NCBI RefSeq assembly: GCF_038396765.1
Contig: NZ_CP150096.1
Location: 5,997,001-6,061,000, forward strand
From: Chitinophaga caseinilytica
GTDB lineage: Bacteria; Bacteroidota; Bacteroidia; Chitinophagales; Chitinophagaceae
DNA: 64,000 bases
Direction of reading: 5' to 3'
Positions 20,466 to 27,943 of the stretch are shown piece after piece (positions within the stretch are counted from its first letter, which is position 1; every line of letters starts with the position of its first letter). The translations under genes were made by a program, and so were the position numbers. Below the pieces are notes generated by a model. The model did not search any database, had not been told where the DNA came from, and was given only the letters and a program-made list of their open reading frames with translations.

Positions 20466-20864
20466 TCACCCTGCTCCCATAATTCTCACCAGTTTGTAAT
20501 TCCCGTCTTTGTCTATACGGAAAGTGAAAGTGATCATCGACTCAGACATCAGTTCCCCGTTTTCAACCACCCGGCTCTCGAACGTGATATAATCCGGGTA
20601 CGATTTCTTTTTCGCTTTGCGCATCCACGATTCCAGTTCACCGGATCTGAACAGTTACTGGAATTTTATCTTTAACTGCGAAGATGTCTTGAAGATCCTG
20701 TTTTCGGGAAGGTCGCCCAAATCCATTTCGAAAGGAAGTGCGCAGGCGGCAACCAGGGAATCGGTCTGATGTTGCTTCACCCATTGCAGGATTTTATCGC
20801 GGCTCTGGGCGGAAGCGGCCAACTGCGTTACAAACAGCAACAGGCTCAGGGTAAGGGATTTCAT
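20466..20864 (-). pseudogene. Small secreted protein gene interrupted by an in-frame TAA
   Basis: The ATG at 20864 opens a signal peptide (MKSLTLSLLLFVTQLAASAQ) and a short mature region ending KTSSQLKIKFQ, where a TAA at 20655-20657 stops translation after 69 residues. The same frame stays open beyond the stop for another 62 codons and gives a protein-like sequence (ELESWMRKAKKKSYPDYI, MITFTFRIDKDGNYKLVRI) that ends naturally at 20466. This is best explained as one gene of about 132 codons with a nonsense change, for example CAA to TAA, since CAG flanks it. The product is probably a secreted protein of unknown function. A sequencing error or a true null allele are both possible. An upstream ATG at 20888 would add eight residues. 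Confidence 0.7.
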
Positions 20865-21026
20865 GTGGCCGGGCGTAAATTGGTACAATCAAACATACCA
20901 TCAAATCCCCATATTACAAACATCCATTCAACAAAACGCCTTACTTATCAGTTATATTAGTCATAGTTTCCCGAATTCTAATGGAATTTTAATGTGCCGG
21001 GGAACCTCAAATACTTATTTTACACC

Positions 21027-22130
21027 ATGCCATACAATCACATTCTTTCCCGCAAATGGAACATCAAGCTCCCGTTATGGACCCTCGTTTCCCCCATCAT
21101 CGGGGCCTGTTTCCTCGCGTTTGCAGGAACGGAACTGTCTGGCTGGATGGCCGCGCTCCTCGGCGTTTCCCTCATCAGCGTGGTACTGGCCGCCGTTCAC
21201 CATGCCGAAGTGGTGGCGCATAAGGTAGGCGAGCCTTACGGCACCCTCATCCTCGCGCTCGCCATCACCGTCATAGAAGTTTCCCTCATCGTGTCGATGA
21301 TGTTGTCCAAAGACGGCGCCGGCTCCACCACCCTCGCGCGCGACACCGTTTTCGCCGCCATCATGCTCATCAACACGGGTATTATCGGGATTTGCCTGCT
21401 CTGGGGCTCCTATCTCCATAAAGAACAGATCTATATCAAACAAGGCGTTTCCGCGGCACTCGTGACCCTCACGGCCATTTCCGTGCTCACGCTCGTACTG
21501 CCCAATTTCACGACCACCACGCCCGGGCCCGTCTATTCTTCCAGCCAGCTCATATTCGTGGCCATCATTTCACTGGTGCTGTATGGCGGATTCGTGTCTG
21601 TCCAAACCGTCCGCCACCGCGATTATTTCCTGCCCGAAGAAAACGATGAAGATTACCACGCAGCGCCGCCTTCGCGCCTCACCATGTTCATCAGCCTCTT
21701 CACCCTCGTTGTTTCACTGGCCATCGTGGTCCTGCTGTCGAAAAAGCTGTCGCCCACGATCGAGGGCATCGTCATGGACCTTGGCGCGCCCAAAAGCCTG
21801 GTGGGCGTGATCATCGCCGCCGTGATCCTCATGCCGGAAGGCCTCGCGGCCATCCGCGCGGCCCGCAAGAACCGGCTGCAAACAAGTTTGAACCTGGCGC
21901 TGGGGTCGGCCCTCGCATCCATCGGCCTCACCATCCCCGCTGTGGCACTTGTGTCCATCATCGCGGGGTTCGACGTAACACTGGGAATCGATACCAAATC
22001 CACTTTACTGTTGCTCTTATCGCTGTTCACGATCAGCATTTCCTTCAATGCCGGGCGCACCAACATCCAGCAGGGTGTGGTGTTGCTGGTGATCCTGGCC
22101 ACGTATCTGTTTACGACGATCGTGCCGTGA
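21027..22130 (+). CDS. chaA: Cation/proton antiporter of the CaCA superfamily, ChaA-like
   Basis: A polytopic inner-membrane protein of about 367 residues, with roughly eleven hydrophobic segments. Both alpha-repeats of the CaCA superfamily can be read: LALAITVIEVSLIVSMM in the first half and LALGSALASIGLTIPAVAL in the second, very close to the signatures of ChaA. These proteins exchange Ca2+, Na+ or K+ for H+ and help in alkaline or salt stress. The acidic hydrophilic loop near residues 205-215 (PEENDEDYHAA) matches the cytosolic loop between the two halves. I chose ATG 21027, just before the first membrane segment; ATG 20994 in the same frame would add eleven residues. The gene stands alone, opposite in direction to both neighbours. 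Confidence 0.85.
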   Translation: MPYNHILSRKWNIKLPLWTLVSPIIGACFLAFAGTELSGWMAALLGVSLISVVLAAVHHAEVVAHKVGEPYGTLILALAITVIEVSLIVSMMLSKDGAGSTTLARDTVFAAIMLINTGIIGICLLWGSYLHKEQIYIKQGVSAALVTLTAISVLTLVLPNFTTTTPGPVYSSSQLIFVAIISLVLYGGFVSVQTVRHRDYFLPEENDEDYHAAPPSRLTMFISLFTLVVSLAIVVLLSKKLSPTIEGIVMDLGAPKSLVGVIIAAVILMPEGLAAIRAARKNRLQTSLNLALGSALASIGLTIPAVALVSIIAGFDVTLGIDTKSTLLLLLSLFTISISFNAGRTNIQQGVVLLVILATYLFTTIVP

Positions 22131-22279
22131 TCGGATTTCGATGGCGTCGTCATCGCATTTGTCGGTAGGGATAAACGGTGGTTTCATGCGCTAAAATTAC
22201 AACGGCCCATTCCGTTGCCGGTGGCAAAAGTGGGGAATGCGACTATGTTTCGGATGAATACGGTTTACCCTTTTACGGG

Positions 22280-22669
22280 TCAGAGCAGGTTCCATTCCTG
22301 CGCCAGCTCCCGCGCCGCCTGCGACGTATCGTGATAGATTTCGCCGGTAGTGGGATTTTCCGCCATACGCAGCAGCATCGCCAGCAGCGGCGGATCTTTC
22401 ACGGGAACGCGCGCTTTTTCGAGGAGATAAATGCAGTTGGTTTTCCATACATCATCGTCCGTAGCGAACACTGCACAGAATTCCGCGGCCAGTTCGTGAA
22501 TATGCGGCATGAGGTAATTGTAGATCGGGTTGAAATGCGGGCTATTGATATCTTCCAGCCACTCCATCAGGGCCATGGCATACGGCCTTGCCTCCGACCA
22601 TTCGGTTTTGCGCAGCAATTCGATCGCCTTGTCGTCGCATTTGTGGGCGGGCACGAAAGAGGGAAGCAT
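22280..22669 (-). CDS. DUF5071 domain protein
   Basis: A 129-residue soluble protein without a signal peptide. The phrases AIELLRKTEWSEARPYAMAL and MEWLEDINSPHFNPIYNYL, followed by LEKARVPVKDPPLLAMLLRMA and PTTGEIYHDTSQAARELA, match what I know of the DUF5071 family, small helical proteins of unknown function. It lies 22 bases downstream of the methyltransferase gene on the same strand and may be co-transcribed. The 149 bases between it and chaA hold no recognised element. The family name is fairly secure and the function is unknown. Confidence 0.72.
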   Translation of the reverse strand: MLPSFVPAHKCDDKAIELLRKTEWSEARPYAMALMEWLEDINSPHFNPIYNYLMPHIHELAAEFCAVFATDDDVWKTNCIYLLEKARVPVKDPPLLAMLLRMAENPTTGEIYHDTSQAARELAQEWNLL

Positions 22670-22691
22670 ACCGGAATTTACGCCGGTTTTC

Positions 22692-23489
22692 TCAGAATTT
22701 GATGGTAAAATGCTGTTTCGCCTTGAAATCGGGGCTTACGAACGCGATACCGATAAAGAAAAGATCGATGGTTGTGGTAACGGAAGGATGGGATTTCACC
22801 GTTTCCCAGGCGCGCTCCATCCCCTCCGTCCAATGCACGTCATCGAAAATAACGATGCTGTTGGGCCGGAGGAACGGCAGACTTTCCTCGAAATACCGGA
22901 CCGTCGGCTCCTCCCGGTGGTTACCGTCTATATACATGATATCGGGGTTCGGCATATTTTGGAGGACTCCCCGCAGTTCATTGTCGAAATTGCCGGTATG
23001 CTGGCGGACATTTTCCAGGCCCAGCGACGAAAAATTCATTTTGGCGAGCGCCGCGATGTTGGGACAGCCTTCGATGGTATGCACCGTGGCCCCGGCCGAA
23101 GCCATGTAAGCCGTGGAAAGGCCCAGCGAAGTCCCCAGTTCCAGGACGTTCTTTGCATCCAGGTATTGCACGAGGCGGTAGAACAACTGCCCGAACTTGG
23201 CCGGTTTGGCCGCGTGCCGCGCAATATCGCGGACGCGCCGGGATTTGGAAGCGCCCGTGAGCGAGCCGGCCCCGAGGTCTGTCACCTCCACCACATCGCT
23301 GCTCTGCAACAGCCGCGTGCGCAACTGCTCCACCGGCCCGTATTCCGGACGGAAGCCCTTTTTATTGAGAACTTCTTCCACAAGACCGTACACGAAGGGC
23401 GAATGCACATCGTGCCGGTTGCCCGCCGTCATATAATAACGGATATATTTCTTAGCCAATGCCGCCTGGTGCCGTATGCTCAATGTCAA
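22692..23489 (-). CDS. Class I SAM-dependent methyltransferase, O-methyltransferase-like
   Basis: A 265-residue soluble protein with the Rossmann methyltransferase signatures. Motif I is VLELGTSLGLSTAYMA near residue 115. The acidic end of strand beta-2 is VHTIEGCP, where Glu would bind the SAM ribose. PDIMYIDGNHREE near residue 190 and SIVIFDDVHWTEGM near residue 215 are typical of the Methyltransf_24/O-methyltransferase-3 type. The substrate is unknown. The N-terminal part (KYIRYYMTAGNRHDVHSPFVY) is shared by Bacteroidota members of this group, which are conserved but uncharacterised. The gene reads away from the divergent gene at 23675. Confidence 0.82.
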   Translation of the reverse strand: MTLSIRHQAALAKKYIRYYMTAGNRHDVHSPFVYGLVEEVLNKKGFRPEYGPVEQLRTRLLQSSDVVEVTDLGAGSLTGASKSRRVRDIARHAAKPAKFGQLFYRLVQYLDAKNVLELGTSLGLSTAYMASAGATVHTIEGCPNIAALAKMNFSSLGLENVRQHTGNFDNELRGVLQNMPNPDIMYIDGNHREEPTVRYFEESLPFLRPNSIVIFDDVHWTEGMERAWETVKSHPSVTTTIDLFFIGIAFVSPDFKAKQHFTIKF

Positions 23490-23616
23490 TCAGTTTTAAT
23501 CAAAAAACAGGGGTAATTCAGCCGCCAAAGGTATAAAAAAGGCCTAATACGACGATCGGGATTTATTGACTAGGGGTTATGCAGTAAAATTTATCACTAT
23601 CTTTACATGTTGGAAC

Positions 23617-23624
23617 TATTTTTG
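23617..23624 (+). promoter_or_regulatory. Probable Bacteroidota -7 promoter element
   Basis: TATTTTTG fits the Bacteroidota -7 consensus TAnnTTTG and lies 50 bases upstream of the ATG at 23675, in an AT-rich stretch. A clear -33 TTTG is not present, so this is a moderate call. Confidence 0.4.
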
Positions 23625-23674
23625 GCATTATATTTTCTTTAAGGTTTTCTTAACATAAAAAGGACATTTCAAGC

Positions 23675-24913
23675 ATGCTCAAGCTAATCAGATGGATGAT
23701 GCCATTTGCGATGACGGGATTTGTGACATTGACCGCCCTGGCGCAGGACCCTACGCCCACGCCTCCGACGGATATAAAGCCGCCGCAGGTAAGGACCGCC
23801 GATACGACCATCAAGAAAATCATGGAGGATCTGCAAAAAGTGTCCGACAGCGATAAACAGAACGCCAAAGCCATCGAACAGCTGTCGCTCGGCCGGGAAC
23901 TGGACAATATCACCAAATACGACCTGATCAAGAACAACCTCATCCAGGCCACCGAAACCTACTATCTGCTCAACAAAAAGATTATCGACCTCAAATCCAG
24001 GACCACCACTTCCAACCTGGACGTGTTCATCACCTCGCTCAACAACCCGGAAAGCAAGGAACTCGGTTTTTCACTGAGCGACCGCGTCGTGGAACTGGTC
24101 GAAAAGATTATCCTCAAAGGTAAATCCGACAAGAACGAGCGCAATACCAAGCTGGTGGAATCCACCAAATCCATCATCAACAGCCCGATCTTCAAATCAT
24201 TCACCTCCCTCACCCCGCCCCTGGCCATCGCCAGCTCGGTGATGAACTTCCTCCACAGCGTGAGCCAATCCAACAAGGCCATTAACCACAAACTGCTGCA
24301 GGATTTCGAAAAGGAGCTGAATAAATACGTGATCTATTACACGGCCCTCAACGATGCGAACCAGAAATTCGAATTCGGCCTCAACTTCAATAAAGACCAG
24401 CTTTCCCTGCTGCAAGACAATATGTACGACCACCTCGCCTTCACCGCGCAGGTGCTCAAAACGCCCCTTCCCGCACGTGGCAATAAAACCATCGCCGAAT
24501 CGCTGAACGAATATTTCATCGATTTCCGGAAAGATAAAGTGGTGGATTTCTTCGCAAAACTGGAAGCCCAGTATTCCAAAGGCGGAAAAATCAACTACGA
24601 AGGCCTCCTGCGCGACAATCCCAACCTGAAGGAAGCGAACAACCAGCTCGAAGACCTCGTGCTGATGACCAAACGCTTCGAAAACCTCTATAACGAGTAC
24701 TTCAGCCTCCTGGATTCCTATTATACCAAGGTGAACCACTCGCTCCGCCTCGCGCAAGACAATGCCCTGGCAGAACGCGCCATCGTGGAAGCCAAACAGA
24801 ACGAGTTCCGCGGCCTCAAAAACGAAGCCGTTCAGGAAATCCAGGCGTCCATCAACATGCGCGAGCTCACCCTCAACGTCGACAAGATCAAATACCGTTA
24901 CCGGATCTTCTAA
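23675..24913 (+). CDS. Secreted coiled-coil-rich hypothetical protein
   Basis: A 412-residue protein with a signal peptide (MLKLIRWMMPFAMTGFVTLTALAQ) followed by a short Pro-rich linker (DPTPTPPTDIKPPQ). The rest is almost entirely alpha-helical and charged, with probable coiled coils at about residues 45-110 (TTIKKIMEDLQKVSDSDKQ) and 310-400 (NNQLEDLVLMTKRFENLYN, EAVQEIQASINMREL). A hydrophobic patch near residues 170-190 (SLTPPLAIASSVMNFL) could be a membrane-active or buried helix. I do not recognise a family. The gene is single, with its own candidate promoter and a strong terminator at its end, so it is probably a stand-alone unit. A periplasmic role is likely from the signal. Confidence 0.72.
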   Translation: MLKLIRWMMPFAMTGFVTLTALAQDPTPTPPTDIKPPQVRTADTTIKKIMEDLQKVSDSDKQNAKAIEQLSLGRELDNITKYDLIKNNLIQATETYYLLNKKIIDLKSRTTTSNLDVFITSLNNPESKELGFSLSDRVVELVEKIILKGKSDKNERNTKLVESTKSIINSPIFKSFTSLTPPLAIASSVMNFLHSVSQSNKAINHKLLQDFEKELNKYVIYYTALNDANQKFEFGLNFNKDQLSLLQDNMYDHLAFTAQVLKTPLPARGNKTIAESLNEYFIDFRKDKVVDFFAKLEAQYSKGGKINYEGLLRDNPNLKEANNQLEDLVLMTKRFENLYNEYFSLLDSYYTKVNHSLRLAQDNALAERAIVEAKQNEFRGLKNEAVQEIQASINMRELTLNVDKIKYRYRIF

Positions 24914-24939
24914 AATCAGGCAACGATCACACCATATTC

Positions 24940-24977
24940 ATTACGAACGGCACCCACGCCGTTCGTAATTTTTTTAT
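24940..24977 (+). terminator. Rho-independent terminator after the coiled-coil gene
   Basis: A perfect 12-base stem (24940-24951 with 24958-24969, arm ATTACGAACGGC) with a six-base loop, followed directly by a run of T. It separates the coiled-coil gene from oxyR. Confidence 0.85.
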
Positions 24978-25025
24978 AGATATCGCCTATTGATCCCTTA
25001 ACTTGCAATTGATTTTACCAATATC

Positions 25026-25976
25026 ATGACTACGGTACAACTGGAATATGTAGTAGCGGTAGACACGCACAGAAGCTTCGTTACCGCCGCGGAAAAATGC
25101 TTTGTGACCCAGCCCACGCTGAGCATGCAGATCCAAAAACTGGAAGACGAGCTGGGCGTGAAGATCTTCGACCGGAGCAAACTGCCGGTGGTGCCCACCG
25201 AGATCGGTTCGGCCGTCATCGCCCAGGCGCGCATCATCATCAAGGAAAATGCCCGCATCCGCGAAATCATCGCAGACCGCAAGAAGGAAGTACAAGGCAC
25301 CCTGAAAGTTGGGATCATCCCCACCCTCGCCCCCTACCTCCTCCCCCGCGTATTAACGGCCTTCCTGAAAAAATACCCGAAAGTGAAACTGGAAGTCTGG
25401 GAATATTCCACCGAACAGATCATCCAGCTACTGCGGCAGGAACAGCTCGACTGCGGCCTCCTGGCCACCCCGCTCCACAACCAGCACCTCGAAGAACACC
25501 CGCTGTTTTACGAAAACTTCGTCATCTACGCCGCCAAAAGCAACAAACTGTCGGAAAAGAAACTCGTGGACGTGGCAGACCTCGATGCGAAAGACATCTG
25601 GGTCCTCAACGAAGGCCATTGCATGCGCAACCAGGTGCTGAACATCTGCCAGGACAAGTTCGGCATGGGCGAATTCAAGAACCTCGAATACAACACCGGC
25701 AGCGTGGAAACCCTCAAACGCATGGTGGAGCTCAACGAAGGTTATACCATCCTGCCGGAGCTCAGCCTGCAGGACCTTACCGCCAAACAACTCAACATGG
25801 TCCGCTTCTTCCGGTCGCCCGAGCCCGTGCGCGAGATCAGCCTCGTCACGCACCGGTATTTCATCAAACAGGCGCTCATCGAAGCTTTCCGGAAAGAAAT
25901 ACTGGCCAGCGTCCCCGAAAAGATGCGCACCCGCAAAACGCGCAAGGTGATCGACATCCTGCTGGAAAAACCTTAA
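25026..25976 (+). CDS. oxyR: Peroxide-sensing LysR-type regulator OxyR
   Basis: A 316-residue LysR-type transcription factor. The N-terminal winged helix-turn-helix is clear (TAAEKCFVTQPTLSMQIQKL, residues 20-39), followed by the linker helix and the substrate-like sensing domain from about residue 90 (GTLKVGIIPTLAPYLLP). The two redox cysteines that form the disulfide in E. coli OxyR, C199 and C208, are conserved here at exactly residues 199 and 208 (EGHCMRNQVLNIC), which sets it apart from other LysR proteins. It should sense hydrogen peroxide and activate catalase, Dps and peroxiredoxin genes. None of these lie beside it, so it acts in trans. It starts 49 bases after the terminator and is followed 51 bases later by an ECF sigma gene. 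Confidence 0.93.
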   Translation: MTTVQLEYVVAVDTHRSFVTAAEKCFVTQPTLSMQIQKLEDELGVKIFDRSKLPVVPTEIGSAVIAQARIIIKENARIREIIADRKKEVQGTLKVGIIPTLAPYLLPRVLTAFLKKYPKVKLEVWEYSTEQIIQLLRQEQLDCGLLATPLHNQHLEEHPLFYENFVIYAAKSNKLSEKKLVDVADLDAKDIWVLNEGHCMRNQVLNICQDKFGMGEFKNLEYNTGSVETLKRMVELNEGYTILPELSLQDLTAKQLNMVRFFRSPEPVREISLVTHRYFIKQALIEAFRKEILASVPEKMRTRKTRKVIDILLEKP

Positions 25977-26027
25977 CTTGGTCTTACCGGCTGCCCGCCC
26001 TCGCAGCCCGATACAGATGCCACGTTT

Positions 26028-26588
26028 ATGAACACACAGGAATTGCAGCGCCGCATCGCGTTGTACGACGACGAAGCCGCTTACAGGGAACTGTTCGACA
26101 GGTTTTACAAGCCCCTGCTCCAGTTTGCCACTGCTTTCACCCGGTCGCGGGAAGCGGCCGAAGAAGCCGTGTCTGACGTGTTCATCAACATCTGGGAACG
26201 CCGCCACCAGCTCGATTCGATCGACAATCTCCCCGTTTATCTCTACGTTTCCACCCGCAACGCTTCCCTGAAACATCTCCTCAAACAACAGAAACGATCG
26301 TCCGTTCCGCTGGACGATCTGGTGATGGAACCTGAAAGTCCAGCCCCGGACCCGGAGCAGACGCTGCTGACCGCCGAAATGGCCTTACAGTTGCAGCAAG
26401 CCATCCAGCAATTGCCGCCGCGCTGCAAGATCGTGTTCAAACTGATCCGGGAAGACGGGCTGCGGTACAAGGAAGTGGCGCAAATCCTCAATATTTCCGT
26501 CAAAACGATCGACAATCAGCTCGCCATTGCCCTGCAAAAGATCGGGACGGCGTTGAAAATGAAATTAAAAAAGTCGACAAAAGACTGA
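26028..26588 (+). CDS. ECF-type RNA polymerase sigma factor
   Basis: A 186-residue ECF sigma factor with region 2 at about residues 20-85 (YRELFDRFYKPLLQFA, EAVSDVFINIWERR) and region 4 at about residues 125-180 (IQQLPPRCKIVFKLIREDG, YKEVAQILNISVKTIDNQL), the latter with a helix-turn-helix. The linker is short and no extra domain is present. In Bacteroidota such genes sit directly upstream of a FecR anti-sigma gene and a SusC/SusD pair. Here FecR follows 94 bases later and SusC after that, so this sigma very likely directs the polysaccharide locus at 27944-36666. Confidence 0.92.
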   Translation: MNTQELQRRIALYDDEAAYRELFDRFYKPLLQFATAFTRSREAAEEAVSDVFINIWERRHQLDSIDNLPVYLYVSTRNASLKHLLKQQKRSSVPLDDLVMEPESPAPDPEQTLLTAEMALQLQQAIQQLPPRCKIVFKLIREDGLRYKEVAQILNISVKTIDNQLAIALQKIGTALKMKLKKSTKD

Positions 26589-26682
26589 TTATCAAACCTT
26601 CACGATTGAACGAAAAATATTTTTGATTTTCCTTTGGTAGATTTCGGGGGATAGCGGCTCCTTATTGCGTAACACCGACGTT

Positions 26683-27768
26683 ATGCAAATGGAAGACCGT
26701 ATTTGGGAACTGATTGCCCGGAAGCTGGCGGGAGAAGCTTCGCAGGAAGAGTTGCGGGAGCTGGAAGGGCTCCTGCGCGACCATCCGGAGCTGCACATCC
26801 CCGTGCAGGCGGTGGCCGACATGTGGCCCCGGAAGGCCGGCAGGCCCGATGCGGAAACGGCAGCGGCCTGGGACCGGCACCAGGAACGGATGCGGCAGGC
26901 GGGCATCCGGGACATGGAGCCTGTTTCCCACGAGCCCTTCCAGCTGGAAGCGGTGCGCGCCCGGCCGTGGAAGCGGTATGCGGGATGGGCCGCAGCGGCA
27001 GCGGTACTGGTACTGGCTGCCACCTGGCTTTTCCGTTCGCAGACGGGCCATCCTGAGCTGGCGGCGGCCCCCAGCGAAGTGCTCGTCAAATACGGCAGCA
27101 AAACCCGCGTGCAATTGCCCGACGGCACCACCGTTTGGCTCAATGCCGGCAGTAAACTCACCTACGGGCGCGATTTCGGCAGCGGCAGCCGGGAAGTGGA
27201 CCTTTCGGGCGAAGGGTTCTTCGATGTCGCCAAAGACCCCGAGCGGCCTTTCATCATCCGCACCAGCAGAATGAACGTCCGCGTGCTCGGCACGCGGTTC
27301 AACCTGCGTGCATACCCCAACGACAAATCCTCCGAAGCAGCGCTTCTCCAGGGCAGCATCGAAGTTTCCCTCAGCAGCCGGCCGGCGGAGCGCTTCCTCC
27401 TCAAACCCAATGAAAAAATCGTGGTGAGGGATGATTCGGCGGCGGCACACAACGCGCCCGTCAAATCGCCGGAACCCATCATGGCCATCCGTAACCTCCG
27501 GTACGAACCGGCAGACAGCAGCCTGGCCGAAACTTCCTGGATGAACAATAAACTGGTGTTTACCGACGAATCCTTTGCTGAGCTGGCCCTCAAAATGGAA
27601 CGCTGGTACAACATCCCCATCCGCTTCAGCGACGTAGAAACGGCGCAGCTGCGGTTTACAGGCTCGTTCGAAAAAGAAAGCGTGGAGCAGGCACTCCGCG
27701 CACTGGCGATCACAGCGCCATTCCGTTACCAGGTCAAAGACAGCGAAATAATCATTTCACGTAACTGA
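26683..27768 (+). CDS. FecR-family anti-sigma factor
   Basis: A 361-residue inner-membrane anti-sigma protein. The N-terminal cytoplasmic domain (residues 1-95, DRIWELIARKLAGEASQEELRE) binds the ECF sigma. A single membrane segment follows near residue 105 (GWAAAAAVLVLAATWLF), then the periplasmic FecR domain (VKYGSKTRVQLPDGTTVWLNAGSKL, DLSGEGFFDVAKD, TRFNLRAYPND) and a C-terminal DUF4974-like segment (LVFTDESFAELALKMERWYNIPIRF, FTGSFEKESVEQALRALAI). I used ATG 26683 rather than the TTG at 26665. It should bind the STN domain of the SusC protein encoded next and release the sigma when the glycan is imported. Confidence 0.92.
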   Translation: MQMEDRIWELIARKLAGEASQEELRELEGLLRDHPELHIPVQAVADMWPRKAGRPDAETAAAWDRHQERMRQAGIRDMEPVSHEPFQLEAVRARPWKRYAGWAAAAAVLVLAATWLFRSQTGHPELAAAPSEVLVKYGSKTRVQLPDGTTVWLNAGSKLTYGRDFGSGSREVDLSGEGFFDVAKDPERPFIIRTSRMNVRVLGTRFNLRAYPNDKSSEAALLQGSIEVSLSSRPAERFLLKPNEKIVVRDDSAAAHNAPVKSPEPIMAIRNLRYEPADSSLAETSWMNNKLVFTDESFAELALKMERWYNIPIRFSDVETAQLRFTGSFEKESVEQALRALAITAPFRYQVKDSEIIISRN

Positions 27769-27828
27769 ACAAACCAAAACTAAATCCACGCGTATGCCGA
27801 CTTTCAACTCTACTTAGCCAAAAGCAGA

Positions 27829-27862
27829 AGGGCGAGGCGCCGTTGGTCCGGCACCCCGCCCT
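27829..27862. other. Hairpin in the FecR-SusC spacer
   Basis: Arms at 27829-27842 (AGGGCGAGGCGCCG) and 27849-27862 pair at 12 of 14 positions around a six-base loop. No T run follows, so it is a leader structure or a weak terminator rather than a standard one. The remaining 175-base spacer holds no gene and no clear TAnnTTTG promoter. Confidence 0.4.
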
Positions 27863-27943
27863 GGATCAGACATGTCAATGGCAGCTACCGGCCTGGTAAG
27901 CTGAAGGCTGCCCATTATCCAACCCGTTTCAATGTAAAAATAT

